DNA of 64,000 bases from NCBI RefSeq assembly GCF_017744015.1, contig NZ_JAGHRA010000001.1, positions 124,001 through 188,000 of the forward strand. The letters run 5' to 3'. The position numbers and the translations under genes are program-made. Numbering within the stretch: position 1 is the stretch's first letter; every line of letters starts with the position of its first letter. The DNA comes from Paracoccus sp. R12_2 (GTDB lineage Bacteria; Pseudomonadota; Alphaproteobacteria; Rhodobacterales; Rhodobacteraceae). Below the pieces are notes generated by a model. It ran no database searches, was not told the origin of the DNA, and saw nothing but the letters and a program-made list of their open reading frames with translations. Positions 44,667 through 54,373 of this stretch are shown one piece after another.

Positions 44667-45893
44667 CTACAGAGGATGGTCGCCGGTCGCGTCGATGACG
44701 CGGGTGGGCAGGCCCATTTCGCCCAGAAGCTCAAGGAAAGGCCGCGCCGGAAGATCCTCGACATTGACCATCTTCTTGACGTCCCAGGTGCCCCGCGCGA
44801 TCAGGATGGCTGCTGCAACCGGCGGCACCCCGGCGGTAAAGCTGATCCCCTGGCTGCCGACCTCGGTATAGGCGTCCTTGTGATCGGCGACGTTATAGAC
44901 GAAGACCTCGCCTTCCTTGCCGCTCAGACTGCCCTTGACCAGATCGCCGATGCAGGTCTTGCCGGTATAGTCGGGCGCAAGGCTGGCCGGATCCGGCAGC
45001 ACGGCCTTGACGACCTTCAGCGGCACGACTTCCTGCCCTTCGGCGGTCTTGACCGGATGTTCGGACAGCAGGCCCAGATTCTGCAGAACCGTGAAGACGT
45101 TGATGTAGTGATCGCCGAATCCCATCCAGAACCGAACATCCGCATCCTTGTAGCGTGCCGACAGGCTGTGCACCTCGTCATGGCCCGACAGATAGGCGGT
45201 GCGCTTGCCGACGACGGGCAGATCCCATTCGCGACCGATCTCGAACATCCTGTTCTCGCGCCATTCGCCGCCCTGCCACGAATAGACCGTGCCGGTGAAC
45301 TCTCGGAAATTGATCTCGGGGTCGAAATTGGTGGCGAACCAGCGGCCGTGGCTGCCGGCATTGATGTCCACGATGTCCACCGAATCGATCTTGTCGAAAT
45401 ACTCGTCTTCGGCAAGGCGGGCATAGGCGTTCACCACGCCCGGATCAAAGCCCGCACCCAGAATCGCGGTGATGCCGGCCTTGGCGACGTCATCGCGACG
45501 TTTCCATTCATAGTTTGCATACCAAGGCGGGGTCTCGCAGACCTTGGCGGGATCTTCGTGGATCGCGGTGTCGATATAGGCGGCGCCGGCGCGAATGCAT
45601 CCTTCCAGCACGCTCATGTTGATGAAGGCGGTGCCCACGTTGATGACGATCTTCGCATCCGTCTTCCCGATCAGCGCCTCGACGGCAGCCGGGTCCATCG
45701 CGTCCAGCGCGTGGCTGGTGAAGGGCATCTTGTGTCCCTTTTCGCGAAGGCTGTCGATGATCGCATCGGCCTTTGCCTTGGTGCGGTTGGCGATATGCAA
45801 ATCGCCGAATTCGTCCGCCCATTGCGCGACCTTGTGCGCGGACACTTGCGCGACGCCACCCGCGCCGATGATCAGGATATTCTTCTTGGCCAA
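44667..45893 (-). CDS. carboxy(nor)spermidine dehydrogenase (saccharopine dehydrogenase family)
   Basis: The protein has 408 residues. The Rossmann opening NILIIGAGGVAQVSAHKVAQ and ANRTKAKAD lie at the N-terminus, and AGFDPGVVNAYA near 140 is typical of the Lys1-like dehydrogenases that make carboxynorspermidine or carboxyspermidine. The enzyme condenses aspartate semialdehyde with diaminopropane or putrescine and reduces the Schiff base. The start is TTG at 45893, supported by AAGGAG six bases upstream; no ATG fits. It lies 34 bases after the decarboxylase gene, in one operon. Confidence 0.9.
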   Translation of the reverse strand: MAKKNILIIGAGGVAQVSAHKVAQWADEFGDLHIANRTKAKADAIIDSLREKGHKMPFTSHALDAMDPAAVEALIGKTDAKIVINVGTAFINMSVLEGCIRAGAAYIDTAIHEDPAKVCETPPWYANYEWKRRDDVAKAGITAILGAGFDPGVVNAYARLAEDEYFDKIDSVDIVDINAGSHGRWFATNFDPEINFREFTGTVYSWQGGEWRENRMFEIGREWDLPVVGKRTAYLSGHDEVHSLSARYKDADVRFWMGFGDHYINVFTVLQNLGLLSEHPVKTAEGQEVVPLKVVKAVLPDPASLAPDYTGKTCIGDLVKGSLSGKEGEVFVYNVADHKDAYTEVGSQGISFTAGVPPVAAAILIARGTWDVKKMVNVEDLPARPFLELLGEMGLPTRVIDATGDHPL

Positions 45894-45927
45894 TTCTGAC
45901 TCCTTTCACAGGGGAAAGATGGGCGCC

Positions 45928-47028
45928 TTAGGACAGGCTGGATTTGTAGTCGTCATACGAGAAACTGCGAACGGTCCGGATGCTGCCATCCTCTTCGCGG
46001 ATGGCGATGCTGGGCATGGCGACGCCATTGAACCAGTTCTTCTTCACCATCGTATAGCCCGCCGCATCCGCGATGCTGATACGATCGCCGATCCGCAGGG
46101 GCTGGGCGAAACGTGCATCACCGAAGATGTCGCCCGCAAGGCAGGTCTTGCCGGCGATCTGGTATTCCTGGCTGCCGTCCTGCGGTAGCTTTGCGGTTTC
46201 GCGATAGATCAGCAGGTCCAGCATATGTGCCTCGATGCTGCTATCCACGATGGCGACCTGCTTGCCGTTATCGATCAGGTCCAGCACGCTGACCTGCAGC
46301 GTCGTGGATTTCGTGATGCTGGCCTCGCCGGGTTCAAGATAGACCTGAACACCGTGCTTCTGGCTGAAGGCCGCCAGACGGTCTGCCAACCTGTCCAGCG
46401 GATATCCCTCGCCGGTGAAATGGATGCCGCCACCAAGGCTGACCCAGTCCAGCTTTTGCAGGATGTCCCCGAACTCGGTCTCGATCCTTGTCAACTGATG
46501 GTCGAACAGATCGAAATCACCATTCTCGCAATTATAGTGGATCATCACGCCGCTGATCCTGTCCATCGCCGCGTCCAGCCGCGCGATGTCCCATTCTCCC
46601 AGTCTGCTGAAGGGTCGCGCCGGGTCTGCCAGATCGAACCCGCTGGTCGAAAAGCGGGGATTCAGGCGCAACCCGCGCGTGATGCCGGCCGCCTTGTCGC
46701 CAAAGCGATCAAGCTGGCCCAGGCTGTTGAAGATGATCTTGTCGGCATAGGAAACCGCCTCGTCGATCTCGTGATCTGCCCAGGCGACCGAATAGCCGTG
46801 GGTTTCCTTGCCGAATTCCTCGTGCCCAAGCCGCAATTCGAACAACGACGACGACGTGGTGCCGTCCATGTAGTCCCGCATGAAATCGAAGACCGACCAT
46901 GTCGCGAAACATTTCAGCGCCAGCAGGGCCTTGGCACCTGATCGTTCGCGCAGTCGGGCGACTTTTTCCATGTTGCCGCGCAACAGGGATTTGTCGATCA
47001 GATAGCAAGGCGTTTGCGGGTGGGTCAT
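45928..47028 (-). CDS. nspC: carboxy(nor)spermidine decarboxylase
   Basis: The protein has 366 residues, fold III PLP-dependent. TPCYLIDKSLLRGNMEKV opens the barrel, with PLP-binding Lys39 in LLALKCFA. SLGGGIHFTGEGYPLDRLADRL near 205 and YLEPGEAS near 240 hold the phosphate and substrate contacts, and CLAGDIFGDARF near 305 carries the reactive Cys. It decarboxylates carboxyspermidine or carboxynorspermidine to the free polyamine. The ATG at 47028 has AAGGA upstream. First gene of a two-gene operon with the dehydrogenase. Confidence 0.93.
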   Translation of the reverse strand: MTHPQTPCYLIDKSLLRGNMEKVARLRERSGAKALLALKCFATWSVFDFMRDYMDGTTSSSLFELRLGHEEFGKETHGYSVAWADHEIDEAVSYADKIIFNSLGQLDRFGDKAAGITRGLRLNPRFSTSGFDLADPARPFSRLGEWDIARLDAAMDRISGVMIHYNCENGDFDLFDHQLTRIETEFGDILQKLDWVSLGGGIHFTGEGYPLDRLADRLAAFSQKHGVQVYLEPGEASITKSTTLQVSVLDLIDNGKQVAIVDSSIEAHMLDLLIYRETAKLPQDGSQEYQIAGKTCLAGDIFGDARFAQPLRIGDRISIADAAGYTMVKKNWFNGVAMPSIAIREEDGSIRTVRSFSYDDYKSSLS

Positions 47029-47133
47029 GCGGTTCCTTGGTGCGAGGACGGTGGACACAAGGGCGAGGGGGTCGATATAGCGACGCCGACCGCTTTTCGC
47101 AAGAAACGGTAACGGACGCATGACGTCGGGCGG

Positions 47134-47523
47134 TCAGCCCCGCGCATCAAGGACGAAACGCCTGAACTCCCGCTTCAGAAGCTCCATCTCGGCGCGCAAG
47201 GCCGAAAGTTCGGCCATCAGATCCTGATCCAACGGCTTGCCGGTGACCAGTGTCTGGTGGTGCAGATGGATCGCGTCGGCACCAACCGGATCACCGGACC
47301 CACCCTGATCGGCCACCAGCACCAACGTCACCACCCCGTCCGAGATCAGCGACCCAGGCAGGTCCACCCTGACCTGATGAACGCCGTCGGCATCGTCGGC
47401 CAAAGCGGCTTCGGCGATGACTTCGCCCATACAGGTCACGCAGACCCGCGCGGGGCGCGGCATGCCGCGCAGCTGCCCGGTCCAGACGCCACCCCTGATC
47501 CCGTGATTGTCGAAAACCGGCAT
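47134..47523 (-). CDS. conserved hypothetical protein with C-terminal coiled coil
   Basis: I do not recognise the family of this 129-residue protein. The first 95 residues are predicted mostly beta, with several short hydrophobic strands (VRVDLPGSLISDGVVTLVLVA) and two cysteines in RVCVTCMGEV. The last 30 residues (MAELSALRAEMELLKREFRRF) form an amphipathic helix that could be a coiled coil. The start at 47523 lies eight bases after the stop of the upstream gene on the same strand, so the two are co-transcribed and possibly functionally linked. Confidence 0.6.
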   Translation of the reverse strand: MPVFDNHGIRGGVWTGQLRGMPRPARVCVTCMGEVIAEAALADDADGVHQVRVDLPGSLISDGVVTLVLVADQGGSGDPVGADAIHLHHQTLVTGKPLDQDLMAELSALRAEMELLKREFRRFVLDARG

Positions 47524-47531
47524 GATCGTCC

Positions 47532-48317
47532 TTATATCTCTGCCCTTGGATGACGCGACAGGACCGCATCGCTCAGCGTGACGGCATTCATGTAGGGCGC
47601 CTCGAACAGCAGGTCCAGCCAGACCTTGTCCACCGGGCGCTGCGACAGATCCGCATATCCCAGATCGAATTCCGCCTCGCGCGCGCAGTCGCGGCCTTCG
47701 ATGGGATGGCCAAGCTGGCGCAGGATGGTTTCCGTGTTCGGCCCCTGTGCGATATTCAGCCGACCATAGATCTTGATCGCCCTTTCCGAATGCAGCTTGA
47801 TGTCCAGCCGAACGACATGATTCCGGCTGAACCGGTCCCGGAATTCGGGCGGTATGGCAAGTGACAGGGCAAGATAGCTGCCCGAGAAACCCAGCATCTC
47901 CAAGGTCAGGGAATAGGGCGACAGGTCGGTTGCGCGGCGATTGCGGCGCTGACACAGGATCAGCGCCCGATGGCGGCAGTCGTGAAACAGCGTGACATCA
48001 TCCCCCAGCATCTGGCCGTCTTTCGGGGCGGACAGGGTGTCGGGCATGATCCGGCCGCGCAGCATCATGGGGCACCAGTGCCAGTCTGTGCCCGGCGGCA
48101 GGTCGATCAGATAGGCGTCGCTGCCCCCGCGGGGCAGGCGCGCATCCGACAACTGCAGAAACCGTGTCAGGGATCGATGCAGTTCCGCAGCCTCGTCGCG
48201 GATCTCGGGCGGCGGGACACGGTTGCTTTTGCCAAGCGCGGCGGCCTGCGCCGCCCATTGCCGCGCGGCCCTTTCACGGATCTGCCGCGACAGCCAGTTC
48301 TGGGATCGCCCTGCCAT
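47532..48317 (-). CDS. DUF6478-type protein of unknown function
   Basis: The protein has 261 residues. The basic N-terminus SRQIRERAARQWAAQ, the segment LPPGTDWHWCPMMLRGRI near 74 and MLGFSGSYLALSLAIPPE near 145 resemble a conserved Rhodobacterales protein that I believe is listed as DUF6478. There is no signal peptide or membrane helix and no catalytic motif that I recognise. It is the first of two co-directional genes, and starts six bases after the ilvD stop on the same strand. Confidence 0.6.
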   Translation of the reverse strand: MAGRSQNWLSRQIRERAARQWAAQAAALGKSNRVPPPEIRDEAAELHRSLTRFLQLSDARLPRGGSDAYLIDLPPGTDWHWCPMMLRGRIMPDTLSAPKDGQMLGDDVTLFHDCRHRALILCQRRNRRATDLSPYSLTLEMLGFSGSYLALSLAIPPEFRDRFSRNHVVRLDIKLHSERAIKIYGRLNIAQGPNTETILRQLGHPIEGRDCAREAEFDLGYADLSQRPVDKVWLDLLFEAPYMNAVTLSDAVLSRHPRAEI

Positions 48318-48323
48318 CCTGCG

Positions 48324-50057
48324 TCACTGATCCATGTAGATATGCGTTTCCTTCGCAGCACCGGGATGGGTCACCGCGCCCCACCGGGCACCGCCGACAA
48401 GCTGCGCGTATTTCCACAACGCGCCCGACGCATAATCGGTCTTGCGCGGTCCCGCCCATTCGGCCTTGCGCGCGGCAAGCTGTTGCTCGGACAGGTCCAC
48501 GCTGATCTCGCCCCTGACCGCGTCTATCGTGATGACGTCGCCGGTCTTCAGCAGCGCGATCGGGCCGCCATGCGCGGCTTCGGGTCCGACATGGCCGACG
48601 CAGAAACCGCGGGTTGCGCCCGAAAAGCGGCCATCGGTGATCAGCGCGACCTTCTTGCCCATGCCCTGCCCCGACAGCGCAGCGGTGGTGGCCAGCATCT
48701 CTCGCATGCCGGGGCCGCCTGCCGGGCCTTCATTGCGAATGACGATCACATCGCCCTCGCGATACTCGCGGCGCTGGACGGCGGCAAAGGCCTCTTCCTC
48801 GCTTTCGAAAACCCGCGCCGGGCCGGCAAAGACCTGATCCTCGGCCTTCATCCCGGCGACCTTCACGATTGCGCCGTCAGGCGCCAGATTGCCCTTCAGC
48901 CCGACGACGCCGCCGGTCTGCGACAGCGGCGTGGCGACCGGATGGATCACCTTGCCGTCCACCTCGCGATCGACCAGGTCCAGTTCCTCGCCGATGGTCC
49001 GGCCGGTCGCGGTGATGCAGTCCTCGTGGATCAGCCCAGCCCGGCGCAGTTCGCGCATCACGACCGGCACGCCACCGGCTTCGTACAGATCCTTGGCAAC
49101 ATATTCGCCGCCCGGCCGCAGGTTCACAAAATAGGGCGTATCCCGGAAGATGTCGCAGACATCGAACAAGTCGAAATCGATCCCCGCCTCGTGCGCGATG
49201 GCCGGAAGGTGCAGCCCGCCATTGGTCGACCCGCCCGTGCAGGCCACGACGCGGGCGGCGTTTTCCAGCGATTTGCGCGTCACCACGTCGCGCGCGCGGA
49301 TGTTCTTCTCGATCAGCCGCATCACCGCCTCGCCCGAGGCCATGCCGTACTGATCGCGGGATTCGTAGGGCGCCGGCGCCCCCGACGAATTGGGCAGCGC
49401 CAGCCCGATCGCTTCGCTGACACAGGCCATCGTGTTGGCGGTATATTGCCCGCCGCAGGCCCCGGCACTGGGACAGGCGACGCGTTCCAGAATGTCCAGT
49501 TCGGCATCCGTCATGTTGCCGGCCTGATGCTGGCCCACGGCCTCGAACACGTCCTGCACGACGACGTCGCGCCCGTTCAGCTTGCCGGGCAGGATGGACC
49601 CGCCATAGATGAAGACCGACGGCACGTTCAGCCGCACCATCGCCATCATCATGCCGGGCAGTGACTTGTCGCAGCCTGCCAGCCCCACCAGCGCGTCATA
49701 GCAATGCCCGCGCATGGTCAGTTCGACCGTGTCGGCGATCGCGTCACGGCTGGCAAGGCTTGACCGCATCCCCTCGTGTCCCATGGCGATGCCGTCGGTC
49801 ACGGTGATGGTGGTGAACTCGCGCGGACAGCCGCCGCCCTTCTTGACGCCCTGCTTGACCGACTGGGCCTGGCGGTTCAGGGCGATGTTGCAGGGCGCGG
49901 CCTCGTTCCAGCAGGTTGCGACACCGACCCATGGGCTGTGGATTTCCTCTTCGGAAACCCCCATCGCGTAGAAATAGCTACGATGCGGCGCACGGGCCGG
50001 CCCCTCGGTGACATGGCGGCTGGGAAGCCTGGATTTGTCGAAACGAGCGTTCTTCAT
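48324..50057 (-). CDS. ilvD: dihydroxy-acid dehydratase
   Basis: The protein has 577 residues. Iron-sulfur cysteines are seen at about 56 (WNEAAPCN), 129 ([11 protein letters not shown]) and 201 ([15 protein letters not shown]). The last block is the family signature. It converts 2,3-dihydroxy-isovalerate and -3-methylvalerate to the 2-oxo acids for valine and isoleucine. The ATG at 50057 follows a GGGGGGAC stretch. A long in-frame extension upstream overlaps phhB and is not part of the protein. Confidence 0.97.
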   Translation of the reverse strand: MKNARFDKSRLPSRHVTEGPARAPHRSYFYAMGVSEEEIHSPWVGVATCWNEAAPCNIALNRQAQSVKQGVKKGGGCPREFTTITVTDGIAMGHEGMRSSLASRDAIADTVELTMRGHCYDALVGLAGCDKSLPGMMMAMVRLNVPSVFIYGGSILPGKLNGRDVVVQDVFEAVGQHQAGNMTDAELDILERVACPSAGACGGQYTANTMACVSEAIGLALPNSSGAPAPYESRDQYGMASGEAVMRLIEKNIRARDVVTRKSLENAARVVACTGGSTNGGLHLPAIAHEAGIDFDLFDVCDIFRDTPYFVNLRPGGEYVAKDLYEAGGVPVVMRELRRAGLIHEDCITATGRTIGEELDLVDREVDGKVIHPVATPLSQTGGVVGLKGNLAPDGAIVKVAGMKAEDQVFAGPARVFESEEEAFAAVQRREYREGDVIVIRNEGPAGGPGMREMLATTAALSGQGMGKKVALITDGRFSGATRGFCVGHVGPEAAHGGPIALLKTGDVITIDAVRGEISVDLSEQQLAARKAEWAGPRKTDYASGALWKYAQLVGGARWGAVTHPGAAKETHIYMDQ

Positions 50058-50119
50058 CTTGTCCCCCCGGTGGCTGCGATACCCTTGGGATAAACCGCGC
50101 CATCCCGAGGAACAAGCAG

Positions 50120-50458
50120 TCAGGCGACCAGTGCGTCCAGCCTGGCCGCGCAGATGAAGTCGTTTTCGGTCAACCCGCCTGCCTCGTGCGTGGTGAACGT
50201 GACGTGGCAATAGCCGAAGCCGAAGGCGATGTCGGGGTGATGGCCCTGCTTGTTGCCCAGCCACGCGGCCAGATTGGCCATCTCGACGGCCTTCAGAAAC
50301 CCCTTGAAATCGAACCGGCGACTGATCGAGGTCGCGTCATCGGAAAGCTGCCAGCCGTCAAGCTGGTCCATCATCTTCGCGGCCTCGTCGGCGCCATAGG
50401 GCGCGACCCCACCCCTGCAGGGCTCGCAGGTCTTGTCGGCCAGATCACAGGTGGTCAT
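50120..50458 (-). CDS. phhB: 4a-hydroxytetrahydrobiopterin dehydratase
   Basis: The protein has 112 residues. The active-site block [32 protein letters not shown] holds the conserved His-His, His and Asp of pterin carbinolamine dehydratases. It recycles the pterin released by PhhA. A short Cys-containing N-terminus ([14 protein letters not shown]) precedes the domain. AAGGAGGA lies before the ATG, in the ten-base gap after phhA. Confidence 0.96.
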   Translation of the reverse strand: MTTCDLADKTCEPCRGGVAPYGADEAAKMMDQLDGWQLSDDATSISRRFDFKGFLKAVEMANLAAWLGNKQGHHPDIAFGFGYCHVTFTTHEAGGLTENDFICAARLDALVA

Positions 50459-50468
50459 GTCTTCCTCC

Positions 50469-51260
50469 TTAAGCGGCGTCCTTGGGCGGATACTTGGGGT
50501 CATGCAGCCCCAGCGACCGCGCCTGCCGAATATCCTCCAGCAGATCGCGCTTTGCCGCCGCAAACAAGTCGTCCAGATTGTCGATCACGAAATAGACCGG
50601 CTGATGAATGTCGATCCGGTAGGGCGTGCGCAGGATGTCGATGACATCGAAAGGCCGATGTTCGGCCTGATCCGACAGCGACCACGGCAATTCGGTGACC
50701 GAACTTGCCAGGCCCGACCCCAGTGCCTTCAACTGACCGTCTTCGTGCATCAACCCGAACTCGATGGAAAACCAGTAAAGCCGGATCAGCCAGCTGAAAT
50801 CGGCCTTGTCGCAGCGCGTCCCGGCCTCGCCGATGGCCTGGCTGAACGCGGCGAAAGCGGGATCGGTCAGCAGGGGCGTGTGGCCGAAGATCTCGTGAAA
50901 GATGTCAGGCTCTTCGATATAGTCGAAATGCTTGCGCTTGCGGATGAAGCTGGCGGCGGGAAAAGTGCGGTTGGCCAGCATGCCGAAGAACTTGCCAAAG
51001 CCGATCAGCGCGGGCACCGGCTCGACCCGCCATCCCGTCAGATCTCCAAGCCGGGCAGAGATGTCAGGACATTGCGGCACGCGATCGATGGGCATGTCCA
51101 GCAGATCCAGCCCGCGCAGATAGGGACGCGCCATGTGTTGCCGCACTGCGGGCAATTGGCGGGTGATCAGGTCATGCCAGACCATGTCCTCCTGGGCGTC
51201 ATAGGCAATGAAACCGTCAGCGTCGGGTGTCTTGGCCTCGTATTCGGTCGATTTGGGCAT
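50469..51260 (-). CDS. phhA: phenylalanine 4-monooxygenase
   Basis: The protein has 263 residues, the short bacterial form without a regulatory domain. Iron ligands are His122 and His127 in FHEIFGHTPLL and Glu167 in WFSIEFGL. It hydroxylates phenylalanine to tyrosine using tetrahydropterin and oxygen. AAGGAGGA precedes the ATG at 51260. It forms an operon with phhB and is divergent from an Lrp-type regulator, the usual control partner of this pathway. Confidence 0.97.
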   Translation of the reverse strand: MPKSTEYEAKTPDADGFIAYDAQEDMVWHDLITRQLPAVRQHMARPYLRGLDLLDMPIDRVPQCPDISARLGDLTGWRVEPVPALIGFGKFFGMLANRTFPAASFIRKRKHFDYIEEPDIFHEIFGHTPLLTDPAFAAFSQAIGEAGTRCDKADFSWLIRLYWFSIEFGLMHEDGQLKALGSGLASSVTELPWSLSDQAEHRPFDVIDILRTPYRIDIHQPVYFVIDNLDDLFAAAKRDLLEDIRQARSLGLHDPKYPPKDAA

Positions 51261-51311
51261 GTTCTCATCCTCCTTGAGCCCAATTTTACCGCGATACACT
51301 GGAAAATCTTG

Positions 51312-51338
51312 CCGAAGACGCGCAATATCGTCATTCGG
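51312..51338. promoter_or_regulatory. palindrome between phhA and the Lrp-type gene (putative operator)
   Basis: CCGAAGACG (51312-51320) is inverted as CGTC-A-TTCGG (51329-51338) around eight bases, giving nine-base arms with one bulged base. It lies midway in the 98-base divergent region. Lrp/AsnC proteins bind such sites. Confidence 0.5.
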
Positions 51339-51358
51339 TCGGCAGGATTCTTCGCAAA

Positions 51359-51841
51359 ATGAACGCATCTGGCAAAAACATGCCCGAACTTGACGACACG
51401 GACCGGCGTATTCTGCGCTTGCTGCAACGGGACAGCACACTTTCCACGCAGGCGCTTGCCGAAAAGGCGGGGCTGTCCGCTTCACCCGCATGGCGTCGGG
51501 TGCGCCGGATGATCGAAAGCGGCATGATCCGGCGACAGGTGGCACTGATCGATCCGGCGCAGGCGGGCCTGCACGCGATGGCCTATGTGCAGGTCTCATT
51601 GCTGGATCACACCGAACAATCGCTGGCCCGGTTCGATCGTTTCGTGCAGACCGAAGACCAGATCATCGAATGCGCCACCATCACCGGCACCTCGGATTAC
51701 CACATGAAGATCATCGCGCCCGATCCGGAGGGCCTGGAGGATTTCATCATGCGCCGCCTGCTGGCCCTGGGCATCGTGCGCGGAACGGTGACGAATTTCG
51801 TGCTGCGCCAGACGAAATACACGACCGCGATGCCGCTATAG
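51359..51841 (+). CDS. Lrp/AsnC family transcriptional regulator
   Basis: The protein has 160 residues. The winged-helix part LDDTDRRILRLLQRDSTLSTQALAEKAGLSASPAWRRVRRM matches AsnC-type DNA-binding domains. The RAM domain follows, with ITGTSDYHMKIIAPDPEGLEDF near 110. It probably senses an aromatic or related amino acid and controls phhAB and itself. A start seven codons later (51380) is possible. The stop overlaps that of the convergent cls gene by six bases. Confidence 0.93.
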   Translation: MNASGKNMPELDDTDRRILRLLQRDSTLSTQALAEKAGLSASPAWRRVRRMIESGMIRRQVALIDPAQAGLHAMAYVQVSLLDHTEQSLARFDRFVQTEDQIIECATITGTSDYHMKIIAPDPEGLEDFIMRRLLALGIVRGTVTNFVLRQTKYTTAMPL

Positions 51842-53275
51842 CAGCGGTGAAGCCAAGGCCAGCAGGTTGTTTCTCAGCCGCCGCAGCACACTCCAGTTGC
51901 GCACCTCGTCCAGCGTCAGTTCGCGGGCGCGGTCCACATAGCTGGCCTGCCGCGCGTCGATCCGGGCGATCAGCGCCTTGTCGAACAGCGCCATGTTGAC
52001 CTCGTAGTTCAGCTCGAAGCTGCGGCGGTCCAGATTGGCGCTGCCGACCATGGCCATGCGCCCGTCCACGGTCATGATCTTGGCATGCAGCAGGCCCGGC
52101 TGGAACAGCTGCAGCCGCACGCCGGCCGCCAGAAGCCCGTAGTAGAATCCCTCGCTGGTCGCGCCGACCACGAAGGAATCGTTGCGCGCGGGCAGGATCA
52201 TCGTCACCTCGACACCGCGTCGCGCCGCCGCGCGGATCGCGGCGTCCAGTGCCGCGTCAGGGACGTAATAGGGCGTGGTAATGACCACACGATGCCGCGC
52301 CGCATGCAGCATGCCGGACAGACAGTCCGACACGCTGCCCGCCCGCCGGTCCGGCCCCGTCGCCACGATCTGCGCTGAAACGCCCGGCTCGTCCACGCCA
52401 TCGACCAGTTGCAGCATGTCGCCCAGATCGCGGCCCGTGTAACTCATCCAGTCGCCCAGAAAGACCGACTGCAACTGCCGGACCGCCGGACCCTCGACAG
52501 AAAACAGCACATCGACCCAGGGCGCGAAGCGTGGCTTGATCGCGAATGCCATGTCGGCGCAGTTCCGGCTGCCCGTGAACGCGATGCGGTTGTCCACGAC
52601 CAGGATCTTGCGGTGATTGCGCAGATCAAGCCTGCGGAACAGCACGCTGATGAACGGCAGCCCCCAGGGAAAGGCGGTGACGCATTCCACCCCGGCGTCC
52701 TGCAACTGCCGCCAATAGGCCGACCGCACCAATCCGCGCGATCCAAGCGCATCGACGATCACACGGCAGGCGACACCGCGACGCGCCGCCCGTTCGACAG
52801 CCTCTGCCACTTTTGCGCCGCTGTGATCGGGCAGCCAGATGTAGAAAAGGATGTGAACATGATCCCGGGCCTGGTCGATCGCCTGGACCAGGCTGTCCAC
52901 CGCATCGTCGCTTTCCGCCAGTAGCCGGATACGGTTGCCTTGCAGCGCGTCCATGCCACCGACCGCCGCGTTTGCCGCGACCACCGGCCGCGCGAAATTG
53001 GGTGGGTCGGCAAGAACGTCGGGACTGGGCGTGCGCAGCCCGGTCAGCCGGTCACGCACATCGGCCATCCGCTGCACCTCGGCCTGGTTCATGCGAACCT
53101 CTCCGAACAGCAGGTAGGCGACGATCCCGGCCAGCGGCACCGCCTCGATCACCATGATCCAGGCCAGCCGCACGGACGGGTCCAGTCCCGGCCGGATCAG
53201 CACCCGTGCGATGAACCCCAGCGTCAGCGTCGTATGCAAAAGGATCAGGAAGGATGCCCACATGTCCGGCATCAT
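51836..53275 (-). CDS. cls: cardiolipin synthase
   Basis: The protein has 479 residues. Two N-terminal membrane helices (about residues 5-25 and 35-55, with [20 protein letters not shown]) are followed by two phospholipase D motifs: [19 protein letters not shown] near 230 and [20 protein letters not shown] near 405. It joins two phosphatidylglycerol molecules, or a close variant, into cardiolipin at the membrane. Three ATGs at 53275, 53272 and 53263 are possible starts; the first two follow AGGA. Divergent from accD. Confidence 0.92.
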   Translation of the reverse strand: MMPDMWASFLILLHTTLTLGFIARVLIRPGLDPSVRLAWIMVIEAVPLAGIVAYLLFGEVRMNQAEVQRMADVRDRLTGLRTPSPDVLADPPNFARPVVAANAAVGGMDALQGNRIRLLAESDDAVDSLVQAIDQARDHVHILFYIWLPDHSGAKVAEAVERAARRGVACRVIVDALGSRGLVRSAYWRQLQDAGVECVTAFPWGLPFISVLFRRLDLRNHRKILVVDNRIAFTGSRNCADMAFAIKPRFAPWVDVLFSVEGPAVRQLQSVFLGDWMSYTGRDLGDMLQLVDGVDEPGVSAQIVATGPDRRAGSVSDCLSGMLHAARHRVVITTPYYVPDAALDAAIRAAARRGVEVTMILPARNDSFVVGATSEGFYYGLLAAGVRLQLFQPGLLHAKIMTVDGRMAMVGSANLDRRSFELNYEVNMALFDKALIARIDARQASYVDRARELTLDEVRNWSVLRRLRNNLLALASPLL

Positions 53276-53351
53276 TCCTGCCCGCCGCGACAATTGCAAT
53301 TCCCCCCGGCGCGGCCTATCTGGGGGCCTGACACAGTCAGGGACACCCGCG

Positions 53352-54314
53352 ATGAACTGGATCACGAACTATGTCCGCCCGCGCATCAACTCGTTGTTCT
53401 CGCGCCGCGAAGTGCCCGAGAACTTGTGGACGAAATGCCCAGAATGCGGCACGATGCTGTTCCACCGGGAACTTTCCGACAATCTGAACGTCTGCACCAA
53501 TTGCGATCACCACCTGGCGATCACCCCGCGCGACCGTTTTGCCGCGCTGTTCGATGGTGGCGCCTTCGTCGAGGTCAAGGTGCCCGATCCTGTCGCCGAC
53601 CCGCTGCAGTTCCGCGATCAGAAGAAATATCCCGACCGGATGCGCGCCGCGCAGAAATCCACCGGCGAGAAAGAGGCGATGCTGGTCGCCGAAGGCGAGA
53701 TCGGGCGCACCCCGATCGTGGCCGCCGCGCAGGATTTCGGCTTCATGGGCGGCTCGATGGGCATGTATGTCGGAAACGCCATCATCGCCGCGGCAGAGCG
53801 CGCCACAAAACTGAAACGTCCCCTGGTCCTGTTCTCGGCCGCCGGCGGCGCACGGATGCAAGAGGGCATTCTCAGCCTGATGCAGATGCCGCGCACCACC
53901 GTCGCCGTCGAGATGCTGCGCGAGGCTGGTCTGCCCTATATCGTCGTGCTGACCCACCCGACGACAGGCGGGGTGACCGCGTCCTATGCCATGCTGGGCG
54001 ACATCCAGATCGCCGAACCGAATGCGCTGATCTGCTTTGCCGGACCGCGCGTGATCGAACAGACCATCCGCGAAAAACTGCCCGAGGGATTCCAGCGTGC
54101 CGAATACCTGCTGGAACACGGCATGCTGGACCGGGTGACCCACCGCACCAAGCTGCGCGACGAACTGGTATCGATCCTGCGCATGATGGGCCGGATGCCC
54201 GCGCCGACAAAGGCTGATCTGCCCGCGCCGACGCCCACCGCCCCGGCGATCGAGGCGACGCCCGACCCGGCCGCCCCCGAGCCCGCGCCGGCCAAGGCAC
54301 CGAAATCCTCCTGA
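53352..54314 (+). CDS. accD: acetyl-CoA carboxylase carboxyltransferase subunit beta
   Basis: The protein has 320 residues. The N-terminal zinc ribbon is CPECG and CTNCD (about 29-50). The crotonase-like carboxyltransferase core has [20 protein letters not shown] near 133 and [18 protein letters not shown] near 160. The last 40 residues are a Pro/Ala-rich tail of low complexity. It transfers carboxyl from biotin-BCCP to acetyl-CoA, making malonyl-CoA. It is followed by folC, a pairing seen in many proteobacteria. Confidence 0.97.
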   Translation: MNWITNYVRPRINSLFSRREVPENLWTKCPECGTMLFHRELSDNLNVCTNCDHHLAITPRDRFAALFDGGAFVEVKVPDPVADPLQFRDQKKYPDRMRAAQKSTGEKEAMLVAEGEIGRTPIVAAAQDFGFMGGSMGMYVGNAIIAAAERATKLKRPLVLFSAAGGARMQEGILSLMQMPRTTVAVEMLREAGLPYIVVLTHPTTGGVTASYAMLGDIQIAEPNALICFAGPRVIEQTIREKLPEGFQRAEYLLEHGMLDRVTHRTKLRDELVSILRMMGRMPAPTKADLPAPTPTAPAIEATPDPAAPEPAPAKAPKSS

Positions 54315-54346
54315 CGGCGTCTCACTTGTCCAATTATCCCGGAGGT

Positions 54347-54363
54347 CCGGGGCTGGCCCCCGG
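54347..54363. repeat. GC-rich palindrome, REP-like
   Basis: CCGGGG-CTGGC-CCCCGG lies in the accD-folC gap, just before folC. The core GGGGCTGGCCCC is shared with the palindrome at 27653-27670. Many Rhodobacterales intergenic regions carry similar elements. Confidence 0.5.
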
Positions 54364-54373
54364 CTATTCGCAG

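Noticed and set aside
50058..50264. N-terminal extension of IlvD by 69 residues
   Set aside because: It runs antisense-like through an Arg-rich stretch and overlaps phhB in the same direction; the conserved protein starts at 50057.
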